A DNA stretch of 64,000 nt from Streptomyces sp. NBC_00190 (GTDB lineage Bacteria; Actinomycetota; Actinomycetes; Streptomycetales; Streptomycetaceae), in contig NZ_CP108131.1 in assembly GCF_036203305.1 (NCBI RefSeq), forward strand, positions 7,130,001-7,194,000, read 5' to 3'. The notes under the pieces are model-generated. The model was not told the DNA's origin, ran no database searches, and saw only the letters and a list, made by a program, of their open reading frames with translations. Each line of letters starts with the position of its first letter. Positions within the stretch are counted from its first letter, which is position 1. The position numbers were made by a program, and so were the translations under genes. This document shows positions 9,601 through 17,626 of the stretch, one piece after another.

Positions 9601-9976
9601 GCGAGACGTGGCTGAGCAGGAACAGCGCCGCCCATCGCCGTTCCTCCTCGGTCACCACCGCCCCCAGCGCCGTCGTGCGGTTCCGGGTGTCCCGCAGCAG
9701 CGCCTCGGCCCGGTCCCGGTCCGCGGCCGTACCGCCCCCGTTCGCGTGCCGCAAGGTCAGGGCACCCCCGAGCCATACGCTCACCGAGCCGCGCAGTTCC
9801 TCGTCGTGGTCCAGCAGCCCCGCGAGCCGGTCGAGTTCGGCGACCGACGCCTCGCAGGCGCGAAGTGACGGCGGACCGGCCCCCCGCAGGCCGGGGAGCA
9901 GCCCCTTGACCCGCTCCACGGCGTCCGAGACCCAGACGCGCAGGCCCTCGACGCCACCGCTCTCCTCCCCGCTCAC
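6611..9976 (-). CDS. CHAT-domain (caspase-like) protease with helical repeats
   Basis: About 1121 aa. The N-terminal roughly 700 residues are Ala/Leu-rich helical repeats (TPR-like) interrupted by a Gly/Pro linker. The C-terminal third is a CHAT domain with the catalytic dyad His952 (VVSHGSAG) and Cys1002 (VLSACQTD). CHAT proteases act as triggered effectors, for example the Craspase TPR-CHAT. The start is GTG 9976, chosen because the N-terminus then aligns with the paralogue at 10908 (ESGGV near the start); GTG 9982 is also possible. The last codons overlap the Xre start, placing the RES-Xre pair directly downstream. No membrane segment or signal peptide is seen. Confidence 0.88.
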   Translation of the reverse strand: MSGEESGGVEGLRVWVSDAVERVKGLLPGLRGAGPPSLRACEASVAELDRLAGLLDHDEELRGSVSVWLGGALTLRHANGGGTAADRDRAEALLRDTRNRTTALGAVVTEEERRWAALFLLSHVSPVQPQEGTFGAAPDLSGYLDRLSRTGLAGMLPAATETRELMDDVARLPLPAEVLDPVLRVQEVLSAPSLQGLSEMMAGMMPAGSPYADQLRQMMDRAFAGAGGSAGGGAQDGATPPGPAPEPEPGPGPGPTLTLDDFRNTLRALDAVNAATEGLGPLLRSGDPQALNGLLDKLRSAQDLPLPGPDQTVALEGLRALLLNISPAVGGTRQDQAAGRAHLDTVLGHLEAISDSLPKGTGDPAVLVRATDIGSRAMEAREAEDIPALHALVAEAEALALAVPESDPLRFAVDGTLAAAHSSLGIATRDSETLLRALSHFERSRNRAKESGLPFPDELAAPRTEDLDVVRAVLAGEPAPPMGAHVPPPPDASMEDLHTSALSLHLRFGVDRDPAVLDMLIGELERLREGVREGRAPRIAANALWHLAEAYYLRGRLGKGTSDPADDGALEAAEEALTALAADVLLQAGAEHGLLSARTGARWGVRAARMAASYGRLHEAVASLELGRALVLQAASTSSTVPELLEAAGRRDLAGAWRTADGAARGAGGAADEGGGPGDAGEVPGALPSTLRRQALDALGYRRDGGLLSTPTLSELADGLADAGADVLLYLLAGDEAGPGLVIAVGPRLGAGGGALPQLVDDEDGPLARYVEAAAARDRDPNDAALARVWEGALEELCDWAFQALGPVLGGIEERLAADGEGRGDEDGPLRVVLVPCGRLGIVPWHAARLPAGAAHERLCQLAVISYAASGGQFLRTAGRAPRDPAAAPVLVADPTMSLGFADTEVAALRDAFYPHARMYGALYGEELPPGTPEAVLGFLADGTSLLHVVSHGSAGIRPTVSALDLAADEGCTPAHLTVTELLDREGRQDVSDGPLVVLSACQTDLSKGDHDEALTLTTAFAAAGARDVVGSRWLAQDSGSALLMAVFHHHLVVDGLSPVDALRAAQLWMLDPHRENPGSLQGDLLREMGRPGLERTALWAAFIHQGHPGPGATNTAEGTA

Positions 9977-10091
9977 CGGCACTCCGCCTCTCCGGGGCCG
10001 CGTACGGCCCCCACGCGCCCCCAACAGCGTCCGGATCCCCCACTATGCACATCCGCGGTGGGCGAGGCGGCGAGTTCCCGGCTTCTCCCCG

Positions 10092-10634
10092 TCAACGACC
10101 GGAGTCCGACCTGGAGGCACCCAGATCGGCCCGCATCTCTCGCCGCATCTCGCGCAGTCGGGCCCACAGCGACACGATGGCCGCTTGTGCGGCGGCCGGT
10201 GAGTCGCCCGGCCGTCGCGCGCCGTCGTCCAGCCGTCGGACCATGCCGTAGACCGCCCCGAGACCGTGACTGACGGCGGCCGCGTGGTCGAGCACCCGCT
10301 CCGGCAGTCGAATCTGCGCCTCCGCGTACACCTCCCGGTGGTGGTCGCGCGCACCGGTGAGCCGTTGCCGTGCGTGAGGAACTTCGGCGTCGTGCCCCAG
10401 TGCGTGCAGCTGATCGGTGAGCGCGGCCAGATAGTGCCGGCTCGAGGTGTTGAGCGCCACGTAGCACGCCCACAGTTCCTGGGCCGAGGTGCGCTGGTCC
10501 CACAACTCCTCGGCCCGCTCCTGCTCACGCTGCCGACTGCGATCAGCCGCCCGCTGGGTCAGCAGCGCGGACATCAGTGTGCCGACGACGCCCGCGACCG
10601 CTGTCAGCTGAGCGGTCACCACACCGATGTCCAC
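10092..10634 (-). CDS. Membrane-anchored helical protein upstream of CHAT operon
   Basis: A 180-aa protein. The start GTG 10634 follows a G-rich ribosome-binding stretch. An N-terminal hydrophobic segment (about residues 5-25, VVTAQLTAVAGVVGTLMSA) should anchor it, followed by a charged coiled coil (RQREQERAEELW) and a helical cytosolic body. I recognise no catalytic motif. It is the first gene on this strand, 115 bp ahead of the CHAT protease, and may tether or gate the system at the membrane (inference). The ORF could open upstream at 10664, but without ribosome-binding support. Confidence 0.65.
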   Translation of the reverse strand: MDIGVVTAQLTAVAGVVGTLMSALLTQRAADRSRQREQERAEELWDQRTSAQELWACYVALNTSSRHYLAALTDQLHALGHDAEVPHARQRLTGARDHHREVYAEAQIRLPERVLDHAAAVSHGLGAVYGMVRRLDDGARRPGDSPAAAQAAIVSLWARLREMRREMRADLGASRSDSGR

Positions 10635-10907
10635 GCGGCCCCCCCCTCGTTCCCCGCACGACAAGCGAAGCAGCGGAGGGCGCGCCGGGTGAAGGCCCGG
10701 CCCGGACTTCGCCCGGTGTTTGCCCCGTTGCCGCCCATCGCGGCCGGGAGCGGGGGAGCCGTGGGCGGCGCCGGGGTAATGGTCGGTCGATTTCCGGTCG
10801 GGAGGGGCGAGTTGACCGCGATCGGGTACGACGGGAGCACTCTGCGGCCATCATGGGCCGCGGGAACGACCGGATGGATTCACCGAGGCGGACGGGGTCG
10901 TGGGGAC
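10635..10907. promoter_or_regulatory. Divergent intergenic region between two CHAT gene units
   Basis: This 273-bp gap separates the leftward TM-CHAT-Xre-RES-macro unit from the rightward CHAT paralogue, so promoters for both probably lie here. A TTGACC hexamer at 10812-10817 could be a -35 element for the rightward gene, but I see no convincing -10 at 16-18 bp. The AT content rises slightly around 10770-10800. No clear operator palindrome was found. Confidence 0.4.
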
Positions 10908-13900
10908 ATGGCGGAGTACGGGGAGAGCGGCGGGGTCCGGGCACTTCGGGCCTGGGCCGACGAGGCGGCCGAACGCGCCGCCCGGCTGGTGGGTCAGGGA
11001 GGCGAGGGCTCCCCGGTGTCCGCCGAGGAGTTCGAGAGCTCCATCGCCGAACTCTCCCGGTTGCGGCCCCTCCTGGACCACGACCCGGAGTTGCTCGGCC
11101 GGGTCACGCTGGTGCTCGGCGGCCTGCTCGCCACCCGCCACGCCACCGGGCGCGGCACACCGGGCGACCCGGAACGGGCCCGGCGTCTGCTGGAAGAGGT
11201 GCGGGACCGGACGACGGCCGCCGGGGAGCGGATGGCGGAGGACGGCAGGCGGTGGGCGGCCACGTTCCTGATGATGGTGTCGGGTCATACGGAGCCGGGC
11301 CGTCCGGCGGGGTCACCCCCGGACTTCTGGTCCGTCTTCGACCGGGCGATGGCGGCCGGGCCCGAAGGGGCCGCCGAAGAGGCGGCCCGGATGGCGGCGC
11401 TGGCCGCCGAGGTCGGGCAGCTGCCGGTGCCGCCGGAACTCCAGGCCCGGCTGGGGCAGATGCGGGAGGTGCTGGCGTACATGTCGAAGACCGACCTCTC
11501 CGATCCCGAGACGCTGCTGGCCATGCTGCCCCCCGACCTGCCGTTCGGCGATCAGCTGCGGACCATGCTGGACCTCGTGGCAACCCTGCCTGACACGGCG
11601 GACACGGCTGGTTCGGCCGATCCGGCTGAATCGGCCGAACCGTGCGTGTTGCCGGTACCGGAGGCCGTCTGCCAGGAGCCGCAGTCGCAGTCGCAGTCGC
11701 AGTCCGAGGCCGACACGACCGTCACCAGCGCGTGGCTCGCCGCCGTACTCGGCCTGCCGGACGCCCTGCAAACCGGCGACCCCGAGTCCCTCAACCGGCT
11801 TCTCCAGCGGCTGGGCGGGCAGCTCGACCGCCTGCCCACAGGGCATGGCCGGGCCTCCGAGATCGAGAACCTGATGCGCATGGTGCTCCAGACGGCGGGG
11901 CCGCTCGGGGGCAGCCGGGCGGACAGCGGCGAGGCCCACGGGCAGATCGCCTCGATCGCCGAGCACTTCGCGCAGTGGACGGCCGGGGATCCCAGAGGTG
12001 CCGAACTCAACGTCGGAGTCCGCGCGCACGAACTGTTCACCAGAATGGCCGCGGAGGAGGAGGCGGAGAACGAGGAGGAGTACCTGAGGCTGGTGGGCGA
12101 GGTGGAGGCTCTCGAACGCGAGACGCCCCCGGAGCACACCTTCCGTTGGCTGGTGGAACTCGTCCACGGCACCACGCTCACTGCGATGGCCGACCGCACC
12201 GGCGACAGCGCGATGCTCGTGCGCGGCCTGGCACGGCAGGAAGCCGCCCTCGCGAGCGTGCTCGCGACGGAACCCTGGGTGCCCCAGGAACAGATCGTGG
12301 CGCTCCGCGAAGCGCTCCGGGCCGCGCAGGCCGCGCTGGGCGACACCCCCGACCTCATGCCCGACCCCGCTCCACCGGCCCCGGGCGCCGCGACGGGCAC
12401 CCGGTACCTCGCCGCCCTGACGGCAACCCTCCGGCACTCCACCACCCAGGACCCCGCCGATCTGGACGCCGCCATCAGCGGACTGGAGCAGGTCCGCGAC
12501 GACATCCGGCAGGGCCGGGCGCCGCAGCTCGCGGCCCCCGCCCTGTGGCAGCTCGCGGAGAACTACCGCCGCCGCCTGGACCGCACCCGGGACCAGGCAG
12601 ACCGGGACGCCGCCACGGACGCGGCCATGGAATCGCTGCAGGCGCTCGCCGGTGACGTCGTCCTGCAGGCCGGCTCCGACCACGGTCTGCTGGCCGCCCG
12701 GTCCGGGGCCGACCGCGGGGTACGGGCCGCCATCTGGGCCGCCTCCCAGGGCCGGGTCGAGGATGCGGTCGCCGCGCTCGAACTGGGCCGGGCCCTGGTG
12801 CTGCGAGCGGCATCCACTTCCCGGGCCGTGCCCGAACTGCTGGAGTCCCGCGGCCACCACGACCTCGCGGGCGAATGGCGGGTGGCGGAACGCGGACGGG
12901 ACGGAGCCGGACCCGGAGCCGAAGCCGTGAGCGGCGCGGCACCCGACACAGTCCCCTGGGAACTGCCCAGCTCCCTGCGGCGCCGCGCCCTGGATGCCCT
13001 GGGCCGCCGGGAGCCGGGCGGTGTCCTCTTCAGCACCCCCACGGTCGACGAGCTCAAGGCCGGGGTGGCCGAGGGCAACGCGGACGCGCTGGTCTACCTG
13101 CTCGCGGGCGGGGGCGGTACGCCGGGCATGGCGGTGGTCGTGGGCCCGGACATCGGCACCGGAGTACGGGCACTGCCTCTCCTGTCCGCGGAGCAGAGCG
13201 GCCCCCTGGAGCGGTACCTCGACGCCGCGGCCGCCCACCAGGAGCGGCCCGGCGTCCCGGCCGCCGCGCAGACCTGGGAGGACGCTCTGTCCGATCTCTG
13301 CGACTGGGCGACCGATGCGGTGGTCCTCCCGGTGATCAGCGGCATCGTGGAACGGCTCGCCGAGAACGAGAACCGGCGCAAGGACCGCCCAGGCCCGCCC
13401 AGGATCGTGCTGGTGCCCTGCGGCCGCCTCGGCATCGTGCCCTGGCACGCGGCCCGCCTGCCTGCCGAGGCCCCCAGCGACTACGTCTGCCAGATCATGG
13501 TCATCAGCTACGCGGCGTCCGGCCGCCAGTTCCTGAACACGGTCCGGCGTGCCCGGCGGGCCCCGGCCGACGCTCCCGTTCTGGTCTCGGACCCCACCAT
13601 GAGCCTGCCGTACGCGGAGCTGGAAGTGACGGCGCTCCAGCAGTCCCTGTACCCGCGGGCGCGCCTGTACGGGGAGTTCTACGAACCGCCCGCCGAGCCC
13701 GCGGCGGCCGGCACGCCGGGCGACCTCCTCGACGCACTCGCCGGCGCTCCGTCCCTGCTCCACGTGGCGTGTCACGGCTCGGCCGGCCCCAACCCGACGA
13801 CCTCCGCGCTGCGCCTGGCACCCGACGGAGACGGACCGGAGGAAGGCCGGCCCACCGACCTGCTGACCGTCACGCGGCTGCTCGACCGCCCGATGGGCGA

Positions 13901-14288
13901 ACAGGAAGCCCCGGACGGCCCGTTGGTCGTGCTCAGTGCCTGCGAGACGGACCTGAGCAAGCGCGACCACGACGAGGCGCTCACCCTGACGACCGCCTTC
14001 GTGGCGAGCGGCGCGCGGGACGTGGTGGGCTCCCGGTGGGCCACCCGGGACTCGGCCGCGGCGCTGATGATGGCCGTGTTCCACCACTACGTGACCGTCG
14101 AGGGCCTGAGCCCGGTCGACGCGCTCCATGTCGCCCAGAAGTGGATGCTCGACCCGGAGCGGCAGAACCCGGGGTCGCTCAGCGGCAGCCTCCTCGACGA
14201 GCTGACCCGCGGCCCGGACCTGCGCCGCCCGGCGACCTGGGCCGCCTTCATCCACCAGGGCCATCCGGGGCCGTCCACCACGGGGTGA
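10908..14288 (+). CDS. CHAT-domain protease, paralogue of the 6611-9976 gene
   Basis: A 1126-aa protein colinear with the leftward CHAT protein. The same N-terminal block (ESGGV...LRPLLDHDPEL) opens it, helical repeats fill the middle, and the C-terminal CHAT domain has His956 (VACHGSAG) and Cys1012 (VLSACETD). Both share LSK-DHDEALTLTTAF after the cysteine and an AAFIHQGHPG ending. A QSQSQSQS tract from a six-base repeat (about 11680-11705) sits in the linker. The start is ATG 10908; the frame is open further upstream but shows no homology there. No toxin or antitoxin follows, so it may act in trans or be a decoy or regulator. Confidence 0.87.
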   Translation: MAEYGESGGVRALRAWADEAAERAARLVGQGGEGSPVSAEEFESSIAELSRLRPLLDHDPELLGRVTLVLGGLLATRHATGRGTPGDPERARRLLEEVRDRTTAAGERMAEDGRRWAATFLMMVSGHTEPGRPAGSPPDFWSVFDRAMAAGPEGAAEEAARMAALAAEVGQLPVPPELQARLGQMREVLAYMSKTDLSDPETLLAMLPPDLPFGDQLRTMLDLVATLPDTADTAGSADPAESAEPCVLPVPEAVCQEPQSQSQSQSEADTTVTSAWLAAVLGLPDALQTGDPESLNRLLQRLGGQLDRLPTGHGRASEIENLMRMVLQTAGPLGGSRADSGEAHGQIASIAEHFAQWTAGDPRGAELNVGVRAHELFTRMAAEEEAENEEEYLRLVGEVEALERETPPEHTFRWLVELVHGTTLTAMADRTGDSAMLVRGLARQEAALASVLATEPWVPQEQIVALREALRAAQAALGDTPDLMPDPAPPAPGAATGTRYLAALTATLRHSTTQDPADLDAAISGLEQVRDDIRQGRAPQLAAPALWQLAENYRRRLDRTRDQADRDAATDAAMESLQALAGDVVLQAGSDHGLLAARSGADRGVRAAIWAASQGRVEDAVAALELGRALVLRAASTSRAVPELLESRGHHDLAGEWRVAERGRDGAGPGAEAVSGAAPDTVPWELPSSLRRRALDALGRREPGGVLFSTPTVDELKAGVAEGNADALVYLLAGGGGTPGMAVVVGPDIGTGVRALPLLSAEQSGPLERYLDAAAAHQERPGVPAAAQTWEDALSDLCDWATDAVVLPVISGIVERLAENENRRKDRPGPPRIVLVPCGRLGIVPWHAARLPAEAPSDYVCQIMVISYAASGRQFLNTVRRARRAPADAPVLVSDPTMSLPYAELEVTALQQSLYPRARLYGEFYEPPAEPAAAGTPGDLLDALAGAPSLLHVACHGSAGPNPTTSALRLAPDGDGPEEGRPTDLLTVTRLLDRPMGEQEAPDGPLVVLSACETDLSKRDHDEALTLTTAFVASGARDVVGSRWATRDSAAALMMAVFHHYVTVEGLSPVDALHVAQKWMLDPERQNPGSLSGSLLDELTRGPDLRRPATWAAFIHQGHPGPSTTG

Positions 14289-14389
14289 GGGTGACGGTGC
14301 GCGGCACTCGGCCGCCTGCAGTCAACGCGGAACCCTCCTGGACGGGGCGCGGTCTCCTGGAGCGCTTTCCAGTACAGCGGGCCGCCGGG

Positions 14390-14728
14390 TCAGCCGGACG
14401 CGTCGGGTGGTGTGCCCGCGGCGCGGCGGAATTCCTCGTTGAGGCGCTGGGCCTCTTCGAGCTGGTCCTCCAGGATGACGATGCGGCAGGCGGCTTCGAC
14501 CTGCATGCCCTGATCGACGAGTTCCCGGGCGCGGGCGGCGATGCGCAGCTGGTAGCGGGAGTAGCGGCGGTGGCCGCCCTCCGAGCGGAGCGGGGTGATC
14601 AGGCGGGCCTCGCCGATGGCACGGAGGAAGCCGGGGGTGGTACCGAGCAGCTCGGCGGCCCTGCCCATCGTGTAGGCGGGGTAGTCGTCGTCGTCCAGCC
14701 GGCCGCCGAGCGAGTCGTCCGCTGTCAT
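14390..14728 (-). CDS. MerR-family transcriptional regulator
   Basis: A 112-aa regulator. The MerR winged helix-turn-helix spans about residues 18-75 (YTMGRAAELLGTTPGFLRAI, then EGGHRRYSRYQL, the typical wing) and is followed by a short dimerisation helix (EDQLEEAQRLNEE). No metal-binding cysteines are present, so it is a truncated HspR/MerR-like regulator. ATG 14728 has GAGG five bases upstream; GTG 14734 is also in frame. Its position next to the SCO5918-like, helicase and cold-shock genes is typical of streptomycetes and suggests a cold or RNA stress role. Confidence 0.85.
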   Translation of the reverse strand: MTADDSLGGRLDDDDYPAYTMGRAAELLGTTPGFLRAIGEARLITPLRSEGGHRRYSRYQLRIAARARELVDQGMQVEAACRIVILEDQLEEAQRLNEEFRRAAGTPPDASG

Positions 14729-14838
14729 CTGCACCTCTTCTTGGGAGCGCGTCGAGGGGAATTCAACACCATCCGCCGACCCTGGTGTGTTTCCTTCCCC
14801 GCGGGCGGGTGCTCGCGCCCGCGGACGCCACGCACGGC

Positions 14839-14874
14839 GAAGGCCCCGACCGGCGTGTGCCGGTCGGGGCCTTC
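14839..14874. terminator. Perfect 16-bp hairpin terminator
   Basis: Two 16-base arms (14839-14854 and 14859-14874) are exact inverted complements around a GTGT loop. It lies 16 bp past the stop of the SCO5918-like gene on the minus strand and just upstream of the MerR gene. No U-tract follows, as is common for Streptomyces terminators. Confidence 0.85.
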
Positions 14875-14890
14875 GGTGTCGTTCTGCCGC

Positions 14891-15196
14891 TCAGACGGAG
14901 ACGGGGCTGCCGAGCATCGCGGACGCCTGCTGGAGCGGGCTCAGGGTCGCCGCGGGAGCCTCGGGCAGGCCGCGGACGGTGAAGCCGAGCTGGGTCATGG
15001 CCCGGATGACCTCGCCGGCGCTGAAGTCGCGGCGGTCCTGGCGGGTGACGACCTGTCCCACCTGCATGACGGGGTAGACGCGACGGCCGATGATCACCGA
15101 TTCACCCACGACGGTTTCGGGCTTGACGCCCTTCATCGATTCCAGCACGCCGGCCTTGGTGAGGTCGAACGGGAACCGGGCGATGACGCAGCGCAT
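14891..15196 (-). CDS. SCO5918-like small protein
   Basis: A 101-aa protein from ATG 15196 with GAGG four bases upstream. It opens MRCVIARFPFDLTK and has a central basic/beta region (ESVIIGRRVYPVMQVGQVVTRQDRRDFSAGEV) and a Pro/Ala-rich tail. Gene order and sequence match the small conserved streptomycete protein usually called SCO5918 family, located beside the DEAD-box helicase and cold-shock genes. The function is unknown; co-orientation 67 bp after the helicase suggests one transcript and a link to RNA metabolism. Assignment is from memory of the family. Confidence 0.75.
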   Translation of the reverse strand: MRCVIARFPFDLTKAGVLESMKGVKPETVVGESVIIGRRVYPVMQVGQVVTRQDRRDFSAGEVIRAMTQLGFTVRGLPEAPAATLSPLQQASAMLGSPVSV

Positions 15197-15263
15197 GATG
15201 CCTCACTCACGGGAGGAAGGGGGAAGTACGGAAGGAGGGGTCTGACCTGGGCTCGCCGGGGCT

Positions 15264-16781
15264 CTAGGCCGCAGCGTCGAACGTGCCCTGGCGCTGGCCG
15301 CCGCGGCGCGAGGCCTGCGAGGGGCGGCCGCGCCGGCCGCGCGAGGCGGCGCTGCGCTTGGGGCGCTCGCTCACCGGCGCCGTGATGACGACGGGGATGC
15401 CGGACGGGGTCCGGGCGCCGGTGATGCGCTGCAACTCGGCCTCACCGGAGCGGACCTGAGTGGTCTGCGGGGTGATGCCGGCGGTGGCCATGAGGCGGGT
15501 CATGTCGCGTCGCTGGTTGGGGGTGACGAGGGTGACGACGCTGCCGGACTCGCCCGCGCGGGCGGTGCGTCCGCCGCGGTGGAGGTAGTCCTTGTGGTCG
15601 GTGGGCGGGTCCACGTTGACCACGAGGTCCAGGTTGTCGACGTGGATGCCGCGGGCGGCGACGTTGGTGGCCACCAGCACGGTCACGTGCCCGGTCTTGA
15701 ACTGGGCCAGGGTGCGGGTGCGCTGGGGCTGGGACTTGCCGCCGTGCAGGGCCGCGGCCCGTACGCCGCTGTTGAGGAGGTCCTGGGTCAGCCGGTCGAC
15801 GGCGTGCTTGGTGTCCAGGAACATGATCACGCGGCCGTCGCGGGCGGCGATCTCCGTGGTCGTGGCGTGCTTGTCGGCGCCCTGCACGTGCAGCACGTGG
15901 TGTTCCATCGTGGTCACCGCGCTGGCCGAGGGGTCGACGGAGTGGACGACGGGGTCGTTCAGGTAGCGGCGCACGAGCAGGTCGACGTTGCGGTCGAGGG
16001 TCGCGGAGAACAGCATCCGCTGGCCGCCCGGGCGCACCTGGTCGAGCAGGGCGGTGACCTGCGGCATGAAGCCCATGTCGGCCATCTGATCGGCCTCGTC
16101 GAGCACGGTGGTGTCCACCTGGTCGAGCCGGCAGTCGCCGCGCTCGATGAGGTCCGCGAGGCGTCCGGGGGTGGCGACGACCACCTCGGCGCCACCACGG
16201 AGCGCGCTGGCCTGCTTGCCGATCGGCATGCCGCCGACGACCGTGGCCAGCCGCAGCTTCACGGAGCGGGCGTAGGGGGTGAGGGCGTCCGTGACCTGCT
16301 GGGCGAGCTCGCGGGTGGGGACGAGTACCAGGGACAGCGGCTGGCGGGGCTCCGCCCGCCGTCCGGCGGTACGGGCCAGCAGCGCGAGGCCGAAGGCGAG
16401 GGTCTTGCCGGAGCCGGTGCGCCCGCGGCCGAGCGCGTCGCGGCCCGCAAGGGTGTTCGGCAGGGTCGCGGCCTGGATCGGGAACGGGACGCTCACGCCC
16501 TCCGCGCCGAGCGCGGCGAGCAGAGGGGCGGGCATGTCGAGCTCGGCGAACGCCTCTACGGCGGGCAGTGCGGGGGTGATCGTCCGGGGGAGGGCGAACT
16601 CGCCCTGTACGGCGGCGGGCCGGCGGCCGTAGCCGCCGGAGCGGCCCTGTCCTCCCGAGCGGCCCTGTCCTCCCGAGCGGGCCTGCCCGCCGGAACGGCT
16701 GGGGGCCGCCGAGCCGAACCGGCTCCCGCCCGTGCGGGAGGAGGAGGCGGAGGAGCGATTGTTCGTGCGTGTGCGGTTCAT
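15264..16781 (-). CDS. DEAD-box ATP-dependent RNA helicase
   Basis: A 505-aa helicase. The N-terminus is Ser/Arg/Gly-rich with SGGQ(A/G)R repeats. It is followed by the core: Walker A GRTGSGKT, PTRELAQQ, TPGRL, the motif II variant DEAD (VLDEADQM), SATL, then in RecA2 ATNVAARGIHV and HRGGRTARAG. The C-terminal tail is basic and low complexity, as in cold-adapted RhlE/CsdA-like enzymes. The start ATG 16781 has AGGAAGG six bases upstream. It unwinds structured RNA and is probably induced with the neighbouring cold-shock gene; a 240-bp leader region precedes it. Confidence 0.95.
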   Translation of the reverse strand: MNRTRTNNRSSASSSRTGGSRFGSAAPSRSGGQARSGGQGRSGGQGRSGGYGRRPAAVQGEFALPRTITPALPAVEAFAELDMPAPLLAALGAEGVSVPFPIQAATLPNTLAGRDALGRGRTGSGKTLAFGLALLARTAGRRAEPRQPLSLVLVPTRELAQQVTDALTPYARSVKLRLATVVGGMPIGKQASALRGGAEVVVATPGRLADLIERGDCRLDQVDTTVLDEADQMADMGFMPQVTALLDQVRPGGQRMLFSATLDRNVDLLVRRYLNDPVVHSVDPSASAVTTMEHHVLHVQGADKHATTTEIAARDGRVIMFLDTKHAVDRLTQDLLNSGVRAAALHGGKSQPQRTRTLAQFKTGHVTVLVATNVAARGIHVDNLDLVVNVDPPTDHKDYLHRGGRTARAGESGSVVTLVTPNQRRDMTRLMATAGITPQTTQVRSGEAELQRITGARTPSGIPVVITAPVSERPKRSAASRGRRGRPSQASRRGGQRQGTFDAAA

Positions 16782-17023
16782 ACGGAACCTTCCTCGAATG
16801 CGGCGCATATCAAGGAATTCCCGCAGCGGCGAGCGCACGGAGAATTGCGAGAATGGGCCGGATGGACGTGAAAGCGAATCTGGCCGGCGAAAATCAGTGC
16901 GGGCTCAGGCGCTGGAAACGGGGACGCGGCGCGAAGGCGGGTGTCCCAGGGCGAGGATCCTCGTGCGGAGGGCCGCGGAATCCCCGGATCGTCCCGCAGG
17001 TGAACTCACTGCGGGGAAAACGC

Positions 17024-17065
17024 GCAGCTGGGGCCCGCACCCCGAGGGATGCGGGCCCCAGCTGC
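17024..17065. terminator. Perfect 16-bp hairpin terminator of the cold-shock gene
   Basis: The arms 17024-17039 and 17050-17065 are exact inverted complements with a 10-base loop. On the minus strand the hairpin is followed by a short T-run (TTTT). It sits 16 bp after the cold-shock stop, insulating the helicase from read-through. Confidence 0.88.
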
Positions 17066-17081
17066 AAAGTACGCGTCAGTG

Positions 17082-17285
17082 TCAGGCGGGAACGATGTTC
17101 TCGGCCGTCGGGCCCTTCTGGCCCTGCGCGATGTCGAAGCTGACCTTCTGGCCTTCCTGCAGCTCGCGGAAGCCCTGGGCGGCGATGTTCGAGTAGTGGG
17201 CGAACACGTCAGCGCCGCCACCCTCCTGCTCGATGAAGCCGAAACCCTTTTCCGCGTTGAACCACTTCACGGTACCAGTAGCCAT
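17082..17285 (-). CDS. Cold-shock protein, CspA family
   Basis: A 67-aa single cold-shock domain. RNP1-like KGFGFIEQ and RNP2-like DVFAHYSNI are both present, in the usual [17 protein letters not shown] frame. The start ATG 17285 is preceded by AAAGGAG seven bases upstream, a very strong site. The protein binds single-stranded RNA/DNA as a chaperone. It is divided from the helicase by a strong terminator but shares its orientation. A long AT-richer upstream region suggests a structured leader typical of cold-shock mRNAs. Confidence 0.97.
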   Translation of the reverse strand: MATGTVKWFNAEKGFGFIEQEGGGADVFAHYSNIAAQGFRELQEGQKVSFDIAQGQKGPTAENIVPA

Positions 17286-17626
17286 GTCAATTCTCCTTTG
17301 GGGCAGTACAACGCGATCCGCAACGTGCGGACCTCGTGTCGCCGCGATGATTGCCCCGCCGGACCAAAAAGACCGGAAATGCACAAGCGCTCGCAGCGGA
17401 CGTGAAGTCCGACTGGGCGCTTGAAATTTTGGGAACCACAACTGCAACTGAGATCGACAGTAGCACGGCACGGTGACCCGCGCCGTAAATATCGGCGCCC
17501 TCTTTGTAGCCGTGAAGAATCCTCGGCGCGCGGTCCGCTAAATTCTCATCTCGCGAACACAGATATTTCCGCCCGGGGCGCACGGTTTCCCGCGCCGCCG
17601 GGCAGGCCACCGGACGGCCAATAGGT
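17286..17626 (-). promoter_or_regulatory. Upstream/leader region of the cold-shock gene
   Basis: These 341 bp have no gene. Base composition is clearly lower in GC than the surroundings, with runs such as aaaattt and several short poly-A/T stretches around 17365-17550. It should contain the promoter and a long 5' leader of the cold-shock gene. I could not assign a confident -35/-10 pair. Confidence 0.5.

Noticed and set aside
10266..10907. Upstream extension of the CHAT paralogue frame to 10266
   Set aside because: The translation there is antisense to the membrane protein gene and has no match to the other CHAT paralogue, whose similarity begins at ATG 10908.
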